Below are positions 22,424 through 31,442 of a stretch of DNA of 64,000 nucleotides, in pieces. Each line of letters begins with the position of its first letter. Position 1 is the stretch's first letter. The stretch is from an uncultured Oscillospiraceae bacterium (lineage in GTDB: Bacteria > Bacillota > Clostridia > Oscillospirales > Oscillospiraceae), in the NCBI GenBank assembly GCA_910587785.1, contig CAJUOA010000005.1, positions 1 to 64,000 on the forward strand, in the 5' to 3' direction. The notes under the pieces are model-generated. The model had not been told where the DNA came from. It made no database searches and worked only from the letters and a program-made list of their open reading frames with translations. Position numbers and translations under genes: made by a program.

Positions 22424-25400
22424 TCATCTTGCCAGCTGGAGGTAGTTGCTCTCCACATACCACCGGCCGTCCTCTCCGGAGGGGAGCAGGACGGTGGCGA
22501 GGGAATCCCCGGATTGGAGCGTGTACTCCCCGTTTTCCCAGATATAGACATCGGAGTTGGAGTAGAGGGTCACGCTCCCGTCGGAGAAGCGCATCCCGCT
22601 GGTGAAGCTGTACGCCTGAAACAGCGTGTCTCCCCGCTGACGGTAGTAGGCGTCGTATTCCGGGAGGTAGACCCCCAGCTGGTTTTCCGTCAGGTTCGGG
22701 TTGTCCGCCAGGAGGGCCGCGGCTTCGTCAGGGCTGATGAGGTAATTCTCGCTGATGTAGTTGATGACATACTCCGTCGTGAGCTTCTGCCTGTCCAGCT
22801 CCAGGGTGATCCCCAGCGCTTCTTCCTCCTCCGGGGTCATGTTGGCCGCGTCGCCGTCGTGGTCGTAGAAAATCAGAGAGAGATACGGCGTCAGCTCCTT
22901 CTGCTCCTCCCGGGTAGTCCAGCGGCGGAGGGGGAAGCGCAGAAGGCCGTTGCGCTCGGGGGTGTTGAAGTAGTCCTCGAAGGAGCGCAGCTCCTTCTCC
23001 GTCAGCTCGGTATAGCTCCCGCCGCGCCAGTCGTTGGCGGCTTTGTCGAAGTCCTCCGTGTAGGTCCTGCCGCCGTCCCCCATCTCCTCCACGTCCCGGC
23101 GGAAGAGATAGAGCGCGCCGTTCTCGTCGTAGGTGTAGTACTCCGTATAGTAGGTGGGGCCGGAGTGGGTCTCGCAGGTGAGGATGCCGTTGTGGGCGTC
23201 GATGTCCACGATGGGGCCCAAAATCCAGAAGGAGAAGTCGTACTGCCCCGTCTCCGGGTTGTAGAGCCAGAAGTAGTAGGGCAGGTTATAGGCCGGTGTC
23301 GCCGCCTGGAGGCCGATGTCGCAGTAGCCGTCGAAGTTCACGTCCTTCAGGATGAGCCAGTCGTCCATATTGTACTGGGACAGCTGTACTTCCTCGATAC
23401 TGTCCGCCCCGTCCACAAAGGCGCTCGCCTCCCGCGTGGAGAGGGACCGGATGCCCGTCCCGTCCCTGGAGACAGTCAGCGTGCGGACCGTGCAGTCGGA
23501 GGGCCCCTTATCGCCGTAGAGCCCCACCTCCATAGCGGGCGCGTCCGGCTGGTCCGTGAGGAGGAACCGGGTGCGGTAGAGGAACGCGTCGCCGTTTTCG
23601 TCCAGGCTCTCGCCCTCCACCAGCTCGCCGCAGACCTGCCAGAAGGTGAGGGGGCCCCAGTCCGGCACCTCGTAGCTGACGTGGGCCAGCAGGAGGGTGA
23701 TGGTGCGCCCGCCGCTCACCGTGCGGACCACCAGAGCCTCGTCGTGGTCCAGCACGGGACCGGCGGTGAAGGTGCGCAGCGTCACCCATTCCTCGTGGTC
23801 ATCCACGCCCAGGTGCTTGTCCAGGTAGGAGCGGGCCACGTCCTGCCAGTCCTGGGTCCAGGTCTCGTGTCCGCCGTGGAGGGATTCCAGGAAGGGCGTG
23901 TTGATCTCCGGCCAGCCGTTCAGGACGCCGCGCATCTCCATCCCCAGCAGGAGGTTGCAGTAGATATACTCCTCCATCGTAAGGCCCTCTTCCTGATAAT
24001 CGGCAGTCCAAGTGGTCCCCTCCGGGGTGATCTGTCCATCCTTGTCCATGCTGAAAAACAGCACGGGGCTCCCGACGGAGGCGTTCTCGGTCACGTAGCC
24101 GCCCTCTTCATCCATGCCGCCCACGAAGAACACGTTCTCCATATCGTCGGGCTTCATGCGGTACGCCAGGTGCCAGGGGTAGAAGGTCTTGCCGTCAAAC
24201 TCGTAGCTCCCGGCGCAGTAGAGTGAGCTGATATACTTGTCCGTAAACTGGAGGCTCTTGCTCAGGTACTCCTTCGCCTCCTGGATGCAGGTGCTCCCGG
24301 CGGTCTCCATCAGCTCCCAGGCCGCTTTCTCGGCGGCAGTGTAGAGGGGCGCGGTGAAGCTGGTGACCTTCCCGTCCACCAGGGTCAAGGTACCGCTGGG
24401 CAAACCGCTGCCCAGGATGCCGGATTCCGCCGCCACCTCCAGGGTGAGGGTATCCCCGTCCCGCTGTCCGCCGGTGACCTGGACGCCGGTATAGTTGGTG
24501 TCGCCGTGGACCAGGAAGTAAGTGCTATCCGGCTCCAGCTCCGCCCAGGTCTTGCCGCTTGCGGTCCAGGGGCTGACATAGCCGCTTCCGGCGAAGTCCG
24601 CCCGGGTGAGGCCGGTGTGGTCCGCGAGGAATTGGTCGATGTCCGCCACGGAAAACGCCTGGATATCCGTATCAATGATACCGTCATAGCTTGCCTCCAG
24701 GGCGGCGCGCTCGGCCTCCGTGGCGCTGCGGCTGATGCCCGCGCCGTTGTAGAAGAGGGTTTCCGGAAAGAGATAGCGCACGTCGGTGTACATGCTGGTG
24801 ACGAAGCCGTTCCACTCAAGGGAGTTCAGCTTCTCCTGCCACTCCGCCAGCTCCTCCTCCGTCAGGTCCTCCGGCCCGTTCGACTGACTGATGCCGAAGG
24901 TGCAGGCCGCGGCTAGGGTCAGCACCAGCGTCAGCGCCAGGGCCAGGACGCCCCGCTTGCGCCCCTGCTGGCCCAGAATGTTGCGAAAGCGCTCCCGCAT
25001 TACGTGTTTCCCGCCGTAGAAGTGGGTGGTCAGGGCCCCGCCGCCCCTGCGCCGGACGGAGGCAAGGAGGGTCTCGCTGTAGGCCCGGCGGTCCTCCGCG
25101 TCCGCGCCGGAGACCACCGCGCCGTCGCAGGTCAGCTCCATGTCCGCAGATGCCTCCCGCGCAAGGAGGTAGACCAGCGGATTGAACCAGTGGACCGCGT
25201 TGGCGCAGAGCACCACCAGCTTATACCAGAGGTCCCGGCGGCGGTAGTGGGTCAGCTCGTGGCGGAGGATGAAGCCCAGCTCCCGGCTGTCCCAGTCCCC
25301 GGCGGGCAGGAGCAGGCAGGGGCGGAGCAGTCCGATCATCATGGGGGAGTTGACCCGCTCGCAGACGCGGAGGGGCGGGGCCTTTTTCAGCCCCATGCTC

Positions 25401-25909
25401 TGTTGGACTCCGGCGAAGAGCCGGGCCGTCTCTTCACTGGGCCTCCGGCTCCAGCGCCGGGCCCGGCGGGCGAAGAGGAAGGTCCCCAGCAGGTGGTATG
25501 CGCCGAAAAGAGCGATCCCCGTCAGCCAGAGAACTGTCAGCGCCCGGTCCAGGGACACGGTCCGCACCGCCTCCCGGGGGGCGGGACGCTCCGCCGGGGA
25601 CGCCGGGACGCCGGGACGGGGCGCGGCTGTTCCCGCCGGGCGCTGGAGGCGGACGCCCTCCTCCCGGCTGAGGGAGACCTCCGCCTGGGGCACCTCGATG
25701 ACCACCGGCGGCGGGGCGATCTCTGTCCTGGGGAGCAGGCGCTCCCACTGCACCGGCGCGGCCAGAAGGAGCACCGCCAAGACCAGCCACGCGCCATAGC
25801 GCCACTTGGGGCTGTACCGCCGGTCCAGCAGGGGCTTGAGCGCTGTCATGAGCAGGACCGCCGCCCCTACGACGGCGCTCCATTTTAATGTGTCCAGCAG
25901 GATCTCCAT
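22424..25909 (-). CDS. Giant BlaR1-like M56 membrane metallopeptidase (module 2)
   Basis: 1161 residues, about twice the usual BlaR1 size. Membrane helices lie near 10-28, 38-54 and 122-145. The M56 zinc site HELTH is at 217-221, followed by HWFNPLVYLLAREASADMEL (Glu ligand region). A further helix near 320-340 (GVLALALTLVLTLAAACTFG) leads to ~820 residues outside the cell. The exterior holds several beta-rich segments, including a DVNFDGYCDIGLQ motif (near residue 857) like the Asp-rich loops of secreted 'D-x-N-x-D-G' repeats, so it may bind Ca2+ or cell-wall material. Adjacent to its BlaI partner. Ligand unknown. Confidence 0.85.
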   Translation of the reverse strand: MEILLDTLKWSAVVGAAVLLMTALKPLLDRRYSPKWRYGAWLVLAVLLLAAPVQWERLLPRTEIAPPPVVIEVPQAEVSLSREEGVRLQRPAGTAAPRPGVPASPAERPAPREAVRTVSLDRALTVLWLTGIALFGAYHLLGTFLFARRARRWSRRPSEETARLFAGVQQSMGLKKAPPLRVCERVNSPMMIGLLRPCLLLPAGDWDSRELGFILRHELTHYRRRDLWYKLVVLCANAVHWFNPLVYLLAREASADMELTCDGAVVSGADAEDRRAYSETLLASVRRRGGGALTTHFYGGKHVMRERFRNILGQQGRKRGVLALALTLVLTLAAACTFGISQSNGPEDLTEEELAEWQEKLNSLEWNGFVTSMYTDVRYLFPETLFYNGAGISRSATEAERAALEASYDGIIDTDIQAFSVADIDQFLADHTGLTRADFAGSGYVSPWTASGKTWAELEPDSTYFLVHGDTNYTGVQVTGGQRDGDTLTLEVAAESGILGSGLPSGTLTLVDGKVTSFTAPLYTAAEKAAWELMETAGSTCIQEAKEYLSKSLQFTDKYISSLYCAGSYEFDGKTFYPWHLAYRMKPDDMENVFFVGGMDEEGGYVTENASVGSPVLFFSMDKDGQITPEGTTWTADYQEEGLTMEEYIYCNLLLGMEMRGVLNGWPEINTPFLESLHGGHETWTQDWQDVARSYLDKHLGVDDHEEWVTLRTFTAGPVLDHDEALVVRTVSGGRTITLLLAHVSYEVPDWGPLTFWQVCGELVEGESLDENGDAFLYRTRFLLTDQPDAPAMEVGLYGDKGPSDCTVRTLTVSRDGTGIRSLSTREASAFVDGADSIEEVQLSQYNMDDWLILKDVNFDGYCDIGLQAATPAYNLPYYFWLYNPETGQYDFSFWILGPIVDIDAHNGILTCETHSGPTYYTEYYTYDENGALYLFRRDVEEMGDGGRTYTEDFDKAANDWRGGSYTELTEKELRSFEDYFNTPERNGLLRFPLRRWTTREEQKELTPYLSLIFYDHDGDAANMTPEEEEALGITLELDRQKLTTEYVINYISENYLISPDEAAALLADNPNLTENQLGVYLPEYDAYYRQRGDTLFQAYSFTSGMRFSDGSVTLYSNSDVYIWENGEYTLQSGDSLATVLLPSGEDGRWYVESNYLQLAR

Positions 25910-26281
25910 CTATTTTCCCTCCAGTTCGTCCAGGTATTTCCGCAGCTGCTCCAGGTCGCTGTCGCCGATGGCCTGCCCGTCGTAGAGGGCCGCCACCATG
26001 CCGGTGAAGCTGCTGCCGTAGAGCCGGTCGATGAGGCCCCGGCCCTCGCTGGCCTTGTAGTCCCGCGCGGAGATGCGGGGCGTGTACCAGTTGCCCCGGC
26101 CCCGCTTCTCACAGGCGAGAAATCCCTTGTCCACCAGGCGGTTCAGGGCGGTGATCACCGCCGGCAGGGCCCAGGGGCGGCTCTCCCGCAGCTGCTCCTG
26201 TACCCAGCCGGACTGTACCGGCCCCTCCGCGCGCCAAATGGCAAGCATGATCTCTAACTCTCCGTCTCCCAGCCGTTTCAT
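25910..26281 (-). CDS. BlaI/MecI-family repressor (module 2)
   Basis: A 123-residue winged-helix repressor (LGDGELEIMLAIWRAEGPVQ, recognition helix region ALPAVITALNRLVDKGFLAC, wing RGRGNWYTPRIS). Its stop directly abuts the start of the giant M56 gene, so the two are coupled. AGGAGG-type ribosome site. Two dyads with a GTTATAC-N4-GTATAAC core lie just upstream and face the divergent module 3. Confidence 0.92.
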   Translation of the reverse strand: MKRLGDGELEIMLAIWRAEGPVQSGWVQEQLRESRPWALPAVITALNRLVDKGFLACEKRGRGNWYTPRISARDYKASEGRGLIDRLYGSSFTGMVAALYDGQAIGDSDLEQLRKYLDELEGK

Positions 26282-26303
26282 CTGATCTCCTCCTCATATC
26301 TAT

Positions 26304-26345
26304 GTTATACGAGTGTATAACTTAACTTTATTATACAGACGTATA
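26304..26345. promoter_or_regulatory. Operator dyads of BlaI module 2
   Basis: Perfect dyad GTTATAC (26304-26310), GAGT, GTATAAC (26315-26321), and a second TATAC (26332-26336), AGAC, GTATA (26341-26345). Both keep a 4-base spacer. They lie 23-64 bases upstream of the repressor start codon. Confidence 0.8.
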
Positions 26346-26451
26346 TTGAAAATGCAAGTTACAATTTGGTTACAGGCCGAGGGGAGGAACGCCGGGCCGC
26401 CGCGCCCTGCAAAATACGAATTGGGTCTCCATGCGGTATATCCGGCGTGGC

Positions 26452-26512
26452 TTGACAAGGTCGTCAAGCTGTGGTATAGTTTCCTAAAATCAAATTAAGA
26501 ATAACTTGATTT
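26452..26512 (+). promoter_or_regulatory. Promoter and operator of BlaI module 3
   Basis: TTGACA (26452-26457), 17-base spacer, TATAGT (26475-26480). It is followed over the start site by a dyad with 11-base arms, AAATCAAATTA (26487-26497) and TAACTTGATTT (26502-26512), one mismatch, 4-base spacer. Confidence 0.8.
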
Positions 26513-26546
26513 CGTAAAACTTAGCTTTATAAGGAGGCGGCAGATC

Positions 26547-26960
26547 ATGCAGACACTGTCCGAAAACGAGCTGGCGGTAATGACCGCGCTGTGGAGCGGG
26601 GACGGCCCCCTGTCCCGTCCGGAGATCCTTCGCCGGATCACCAAGACCAACTGGAACCCCAACTCCATCCATCTGGTACTCAACAACCTCATCAAAAAGG
26701 GGTTTGTCCAGGCAGGGGACCTGGCCCGGTGCGGGCAGAGCTACGGCAGGACCTACCGGGCCGTGCGGACCCGGGGCGAATACGCCGCCGCATTGGCGCT
26801 GGAGGCGTCGGAGGGCCCGGAGGAGGCGCGGGTCCTGGACGTGATGAACGCCATCGTCCGGCGGGAGGGCGTTGGAGAGGAGACCTTGCGGCAGTTAGAG
26901 GCGCTGGTGGCCCGGCGGCGGGCTGAGCTGGGCCTGGAGGACGCCGGAGAGGAGGCATAG
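26547..26960 (+). CDS. BlaI/MecI-family repressor (module 3)
   Basis: A 137-residue winged-helix regulator: LSENELAVMTALWSGDGPLS, recognition segment NPNSIHLVLNNLIKKGFVQ, wing CGQSYGRTYRAVRTRGEY, then a C-terminal dimerisation helix. Preceded by a consensus promoter with a dyad operator unlike those of modules 1 and 2. Followed after 3 bases by its M56 partner. AAGGAGG ribosome site. It likely controls the whole run through the two FtsX-type permeases at 28287-34559, which follow without a visible terminator. Confidence 0.9.
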   Translation: MQTLSENELAVMTALWSGDGPLSRPEILRRITKTNWNPNSIHLVLNNLIKKGFVQAGDLARCGQSYGRTYRAVRTRGEYAAALALEASEGPEEARVLDVMNAIVRREGVGEETLRQLEALVARRRAELGLEDAGEEA

Positions 26961-26963
26961 CCC

Positions 26964-28271
26964 ATGGCCGTGTCGCCCTATTCTGCCGTGACGGCCCTGA
27001 TCTGGGCCGCACTGGGGGTCCTGCTGGGCCGCGCCGCCCTGCGGAGGGAGCCGGAGACCGCCGCTCTGATATTTTTGCTGGCGGCGGTGCGCCTGCTGGC
27101 GCCGCTGGAGACCGTGGGGAGCGCCGTCCTCCGCTCTGAAGTGGTCTACCCCATCCTGCGGGACTTGGTACGGCGGGGCGGCGTGGGGAGGGCTCTGCTC
27201 CTGCTGTGGGCTGCGGGAGCGTCGGTGCGCCTCGCGGGATTGGCCCGCCAGCTGGCGGAACAGCGCGGGTTCCGGCGCGCCGGGGCGCTCCAGGAGGACG
27301 ATTCCCGGTTGGCTGAACTCCTGCGGGAGACGGCGGCGGAGCTGGGGTATCACGGCCCGGTCAGACTGGCGGTGGCCGGGCGGGCCTCCGCTGCCTACCA
27401 GACGGGATTTTTCCGGCCATACATCCTCCTTCCGGCGGAGAGCGGCGGTTTCTCGGATAGGGACCTGCACAATATGCTCCGCCACGAGCTGTGCCACTTC
27501 CTCAGCGGCGACCTGTGGATCAAAACGGGCCTCCGGGCGGCGGGGTGCGTCCTGTGGTGGTATCCGGTGATGCCGGGGCTGTGCCGGGACGTGGAACAGC
27601 TCCTGGAGCTGCGCTGTGACCGGCGGGCCTGCCGGAGCTTGGACGAGGCGGGGCGGCTGCGCTATCTGGACACCCTTCTCCGTCTGCTTCGGCGGGAGCG
27701 CAGGGAGGGCGGCGGGGTCTCCATGGGATACCAGGGGGGCGGGGATCTGGTCCAGCGGTTCCAGGCGCTCCTGAACAGGCCGGAGAAGGGCGGAAGGGTC
27801 CGCCGGTTAGCGCTCTGGGGGATGTGCGCGGCGCTGTTCGCGGCGTCCTACGGCGTCACATTTCAGCCCTGGACGGCCTCCCCCGCTCTGGACCGGGAAG
27901 CGGAGCGCTTCGCGGCCTTCGACTTGGCGCAGGGGGCCTACGCCGTCGTCCGGGATGCGGAGGGCTGTGATCTCTACCGGGACGCCGGGGAGTACTACTG
28001 CCACCTGTCCCACCTGACCGCCCTCACGCCTCCCTTCGAGCGTCCGGAGGCGGCTGTCCCGGAGGACACGCCTCTGGGTTGGGCTCTGGACCGGATGGCG
28101 GAGCGGGAACGGGCGCTCTGCGCCATCTCCCCGGCGGAGGAGACTATGTGGAGGGTGCGCAAGTACCACGGCGCGATGCAAAAGCGCCTCTGGTCCAACA
28201 CCCGGGGGCAGTGGCGGACGGACTGGATCACCTGCTCCAGCACCGGGGCGGTCTCCCGGGTGGTTTTCTGA
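26964..28271 (+). CDS. M56-family membrane metallopeptidase (module 3)
   Basis: 435 residues with helices near 8-24, 32-48, 75-92 and 272-287, and the M56 zinc motif HELCH at 174-178 followed by QLLELRCDRRAC (third-ligand region). The exterior C-terminal part is only ~145 residues, far smaller than in modules 1 and 2, so its signal must differ. Expected to cleave or inactivate the preceding repressor on sensing envelope stress. The next gene begins 16 bases after its stop, so the permeases are probably in the same operon. Confidence 0.85.
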   Translation: MAVSPYSAVTALIWAALGVLLGRAALRREPETAALIFLLAAVRLLAPLETVGSAVLRSEVVYPILRDLVRRGGVGRALLLLWAAGASVRLAGLARQLAEQRGFRRAGALQEDDSRLAELLRETAAELGYHGPVRLAVAGRASAAYQTGFFRPYILLPAESGGFSDRDLHNMLRHELCHFLSGDLWIKTGLRAAGCVLWWYPVMPGLCRDVEQLLELRCDRRACRSLDEAGRLRYLDTLLRLLRRERREGGGVSMGYQGGGDLVQRFQALLNRPEKGGRVRRLALWGMCAALFAASYGVTFQPWTASPALDREAERFAAFDLAQGAYAVVRDAEGCDLYRDAGEYYCHLSHLTALTPPFERPEAAVPEDTPLGWALDRMAERERALCAISPAEETMWRVRKYHGAMQKRLWSNTRGQWRTDWITCSSTGAVSRVVF

Positions 28272-28286
28272 AAAAGGAGGCTTCTC

Positions 28287-31200
28287 ATGAGAACGAATAT
28301 TTTTCTGCGCTCCACCCTGCGTCAGCCGGTGAAGGCGGCGTTTCTGGTGATCGTTATGGCGCTGGTGACCTTCGCCTTCGCGGCCCGGGGAGCGGAATAT
28401 CTGCTTATCCGTCAGGAGGCGGCGCGGCTGGGGACCTACTACCGGGCGGTGGGGACCATCGAGCAGACCCGGGGCGACCACTGGGCGGACACCGGCGAGG
28501 CGGCGGCGTACCTCCAGAGCCGGGAGGAAGTTGCAACGGTGAACCGGGTTGAGTATACATCTGGTATTATTCAGAACAGTTTCTCCAATGGAGACATCGA
28601 TCCGGAGACAAGAACGTTCCGCATCGCCTTTTGCGGGACGCTGCAAAGCGTGGACTACGGCAGCTTCAGCTTCGTGGTGGACGAGCCCCTGCTGGGGTAC
28701 GAGGATTACCTCACTCCGGGGCAGGTGGTCACGCTGAACATGGGCGTGAACAGCTCCTTTGACCCGGAACAGGCGGAGGCGCTGGTGACAGGTGAACGGT
28801 ACCTCGCCTTCGGCATGTACGCTCCCGGCAGTCCCGGGTGTGCTCTAACTGCCGACCCGGACACGGGGCGGCTGGGGGAGGTGAGCTTCCGGCTGCTGTC
28901 CTTCTCCGAGGACGCCTACTTTTACCCCATGCCCGCGGGCGTGCCGGACTGGTCCGACCCGGCCCTGGCAGAGTGGAAGGAGTGGTTTGATTTCCAGTGG
29001 GAGGAACAGAGGGCCCTCCACGTCGCGGCGGTGGAGGACGTAAGCACCCTGCCTCTGACGGCGGACAAGGACAAAGGGCTTTATCTCACCGCCGGCCGCT
29101 GGCCGGACGGGGCGGACACTGCCGCCGGGAACCGGGTGTGCGCAGTAAACGGGCAGTTCGCCTCTTTGCGGGGGCTGAAGGTGGGGGATGCGCTGACCCT
29201 GGAGTTGCGGGACATCCCGTCCCTGCTGGGGTACTGCAATTCCTTCTCTGAACTGAACAACTATGAGGTCCGTGCCCAGGCCCGGCGGCAGACGGAGACT
29301 TTCGAGATCGTGGGTATCTACGACAGCCTCAGCACCTTCCACGGCACTGCGGACCGGAACTTCGTCTACGTCCCTGCCACCGCCGTCCCGGCGGACTTTG
29401 CCATGAGCCGCCGTGACCTGGAGCGGGACGTCAACGACCAGGGGCTGGAGTACGGGGATTACTACGACTACCTGCTCCAGGAGCTGGGCGGGACGGGTAT
29501 CCTGCCCCATCCGGGAACAGTGTCCTTCGTGCTGGCGGAGCCGGGAGCGGAGACCGCATTTCTGGAGGAGACCCGGGTGGAACTGGAGAAATTGGGCTTC
29601 CGGGCGGAGATGGAGGAGAACAACTGGGAGAACTTCCAGGCTGCGGCGGGTCCCATGGAGCGGTCCGCGCTGGTGAGCGCGGCGCTCTTTACCGCCGTGC
29701 TGGCCGTCGGGCTGGCGCTGACGGCGTTCCTGTACTTCCGCCCCCGGCGGCGGGACATGGGCAGTGCCCGGGCGCTGGGGCTCCCGGCGGGGCGGTGCGC
29801 ACGGCAGGCGGCGGCACCTCTGCTGCTGATTGGCGCGCTGGGGACCGGACTGGGGGCGGTCCTGGGCTGGCGTCAGCTGGAGCGCACCGCCGGGGAGACC
29901 TTGCGGGTGCTCACCGGCCTCAGCGGCGGGGCGGCGGAAGGGCTCCCGGTGTGGAATCTGGCGGCGATTTGGGGAGCGGCGTTTGCCCTGCTGGCGGTTA
30001 TTGCGGCTGGCGCAGCGTGGTTTTTGGCCACCCGGCCTGTGTTGAGGCTGATCCAAGGTGCAGCTCAGCCTCCTGCAAAAAACAGAACAGCATCTGCCGC
30101 CGCAGGGCGCGACGACCCCGGCGCGCCGTCCGCCGAAAAAATGACGGCTTTCGATGGAACGGCACACCGAGCCGCCGTACCTCACACAAGAAAACGCTGT
30201 TCCCTGGGCGCTGCGATGACAGTGCGGTTCGTCTGGCGGCACATAGTGCGCTCCAGGCTGAAAACCGCCCTGACCATTGCCCTGGCGGCTGGATTTACCA
30301 TCGGATTGGGTGCCATCCGTCTGTCTATCGCTGACAACGGCGAGAAGATCGACCGCCTATATGAGAACACGCCCGTGGAGGCGGAACTGCTCCAGGCGGA
30401 CACCAGCGTCACGTTCCCCGGCGGCGGGTTCCTCCGGGGGAGCACCGTGGACGCCCTGCTGGAGAGCGGCTACGTCACGGATGCCTACCTGGAGGGCGCG
30501 GCCTCCGGCGCGGCGGTGCGGTATACGGAGGACATGGAGAAATCAGGCGGCATCTCTGCCGGAGGAGATGATGTGTCCGACTGTACGATCCGGGCCTTTG
30601 CCGATGAGGGGACCTTCCTCTCTGCGGCGGGAAGCGGCGAGGGTGCGGCCATCACCTACCTGGACGGCTGGGACGCCTCCCTCTTTGCCCAAGACTGGTA
30701 CGGGAGCTTCCCGGTGGTCCTGCCGAAAGCGCTCTATGACCAGTTGGAGGCGGGGGAGCTGGGCAAAATCGGCCTCTCCTGCCGGGGCTTCCGGGTGTGT
30801 GAGGCGGCGGGGTATTACGAGGGCAGCGTGGACGGCGCGGACGCTTACCCCATCCTGGCCCCGCTCTCCGCGTACCGCCAGCTCAGCGACAGCCGGGCTC
30901 CGACCTACTGTAAAGCCCATGTGACCCTGGACCCGGCCCTGAACCGGGAGCTGGAGCGGTTTACGGAGATCGTCAACGATGCCGCCGCCAGTCAGGGGAC
31001 CCTGCTCACGGCCCTGCGGGCGGTCATCTGGGACGGGGAGCTCCGGCAGGCGGTGGAGCCCCTGGAGCGGGCCCTCTCCCTGATGGAACTGCTCTACCCG
31101 GTGGTGCTGGTGCTCAGCCTCCTGACAGCGGCGGGAACGGCGGTGCTGTTCGTCATGATGAGTGCCAAGGACGCAGCCATCCTGCGAATTCAGGGTACCA

Positions 31201-31433
31201 GCAAACTCCATACAACGGTGATCTTCGTCCTCCAGCAGGGCATCACGGTGCTGGCGGGACTGGCCGCAGGGCTGACGGGCAGTCTCCTCTGGACCGGCGT
31301 CCGGCCGGAACTTGCGGGGGCGTCCCTGGTCCGTGCGGCGCTGTATTTGGCCGCCGCCGTGGCCGGGACAATCCTCAGCGCCGCGTCCGTGACGGGCAAA
31401 AACCCGCTGGAGATGCTGCAAGTGAAGGAATAG
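28287..31433 (+). CDS. Giant FtsX/MacB-type ABC permease, first of a tandem pair
   Basis: 1048 residues. Two FtsX-type halves, each with one N-terminal helix, a large exterior domain and three C-terminal helices: first helix ~13-35, exterior ~40-455, helices ~461-485, 510-530, 555-580; second-half helix ~655-676, exterior ~680-925, helices ~934-957, 972-992, 1015-1035. Resembles MacB/LolC/Bce-type mechanotransducing permeases that handle peptides or lipoproteins. No ATP-binding gene is adjacent. Residues 606-633 are encoded by an 84-bp inverted-repeat element forming the linker between halves. AAGGAGG ribosome site. Confidence 0.85.
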   Translation: MRTNIFLRSTLRQPVKAAFLVIVMALVTFAFAARGAEYLLIRQEAARLGTYYRAVGTIEQTRGDHWADTGEAAAYLQSREEVATVNRVEYTSGIIQNSFSNGDIDPETRTFRIAFCGTLQSVDYGSFSFVVDEPLLGYEDYLTPGQVVTLNMGVNSSFDPEQAEALVTGERYLAFGMYAPGSPGCALTADPDTGRLGEVSFRLLSFSEDAYFYPMPAGVPDWSDPALAEWKEWFDFQWEEQRALHVAAVEDVSTLPLTADKDKGLYLTAGRWPDGADTAAGNRVCAVNGQFASLRGLKVGDALTLELRDIPSLLGYCNSFSELNNYEVRAQARRQTETFEIVGIYDSLSTFHGTADRNFVYVPATAVPADFAMSRRDLERDVNDQGLEYGDYYDYLLQELGGTGILPHPGTVSFVLAEPGAETAFLEETRVELEKLGFRAEMEENNWENFQAAAGPMERSALVSAALFTAVLAVGLALTAFLYFRPRRRDMGSARALGLPAGRCARQAAAPLLLIGALGTGLGAVLGWRQLERTAGETLRVLTGLSGGAAEGLPVWNLAAIWGAAFALLAVIAAGAAWFLATRPVLRLIQGAAQPPAKNRTASAAAGRDDPGAPSAEKMTAFDGTAHRAAVPHTRKRCSLGAAMTVRFVWRHIVRSRLKTALTIALAAGFTIGLGAIRLSIADNGEKIDRLYENTPVEAELLQADTSVTFPGGGFLRGSTVDALLESGYVTDAYLEGAASGAAVRYTEDMEKSGGISAGGDDVSDCTIRAFADEGTFLSAAGSGEGAAITYLDGWDASLFAQDWYGSFPVVLPKALYDQLEAGELGKIGLSCRGFRVCEAAGYYEGSVDGADAYPILAPLSAYRQLSDSRAPTYCKAHVTLDPALNRELERFTEIVNDAAASQGTLLTALRAVIWDGELRQAVEPLERALSLMELLYPVVLVLSLLTAAGTAVLFVMMSAKDAAILRIQGTSKLHTTVIFVLQQGITVLAGLAAGLTGSLLWTGVRPELAGASLVRAALYLAAAVAGTILSAASVTGKNPLEMLQVKE
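30102..30185. repeat. 84-bp inverted-repeat (MITE-like) element inside permease 1, degenerate
   Basis: The left end GCAGGGCGCGACGACCCCGG and on to GCGCCGT resembles the reverse complement of the right end (ACGGCACACCGAGCCGCCG...CTCAC). The element is exactly 84 bp, 28 codons in frame, and lies at the same place as the element in permease 2. Confidence 0.6.
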
Positions 31434-31442
31434 GAGGCGGCG

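Noticed and set aside
20596..22605. 669-codon plus-strand frame
   Set aside because: Antisense shadow of cooS.
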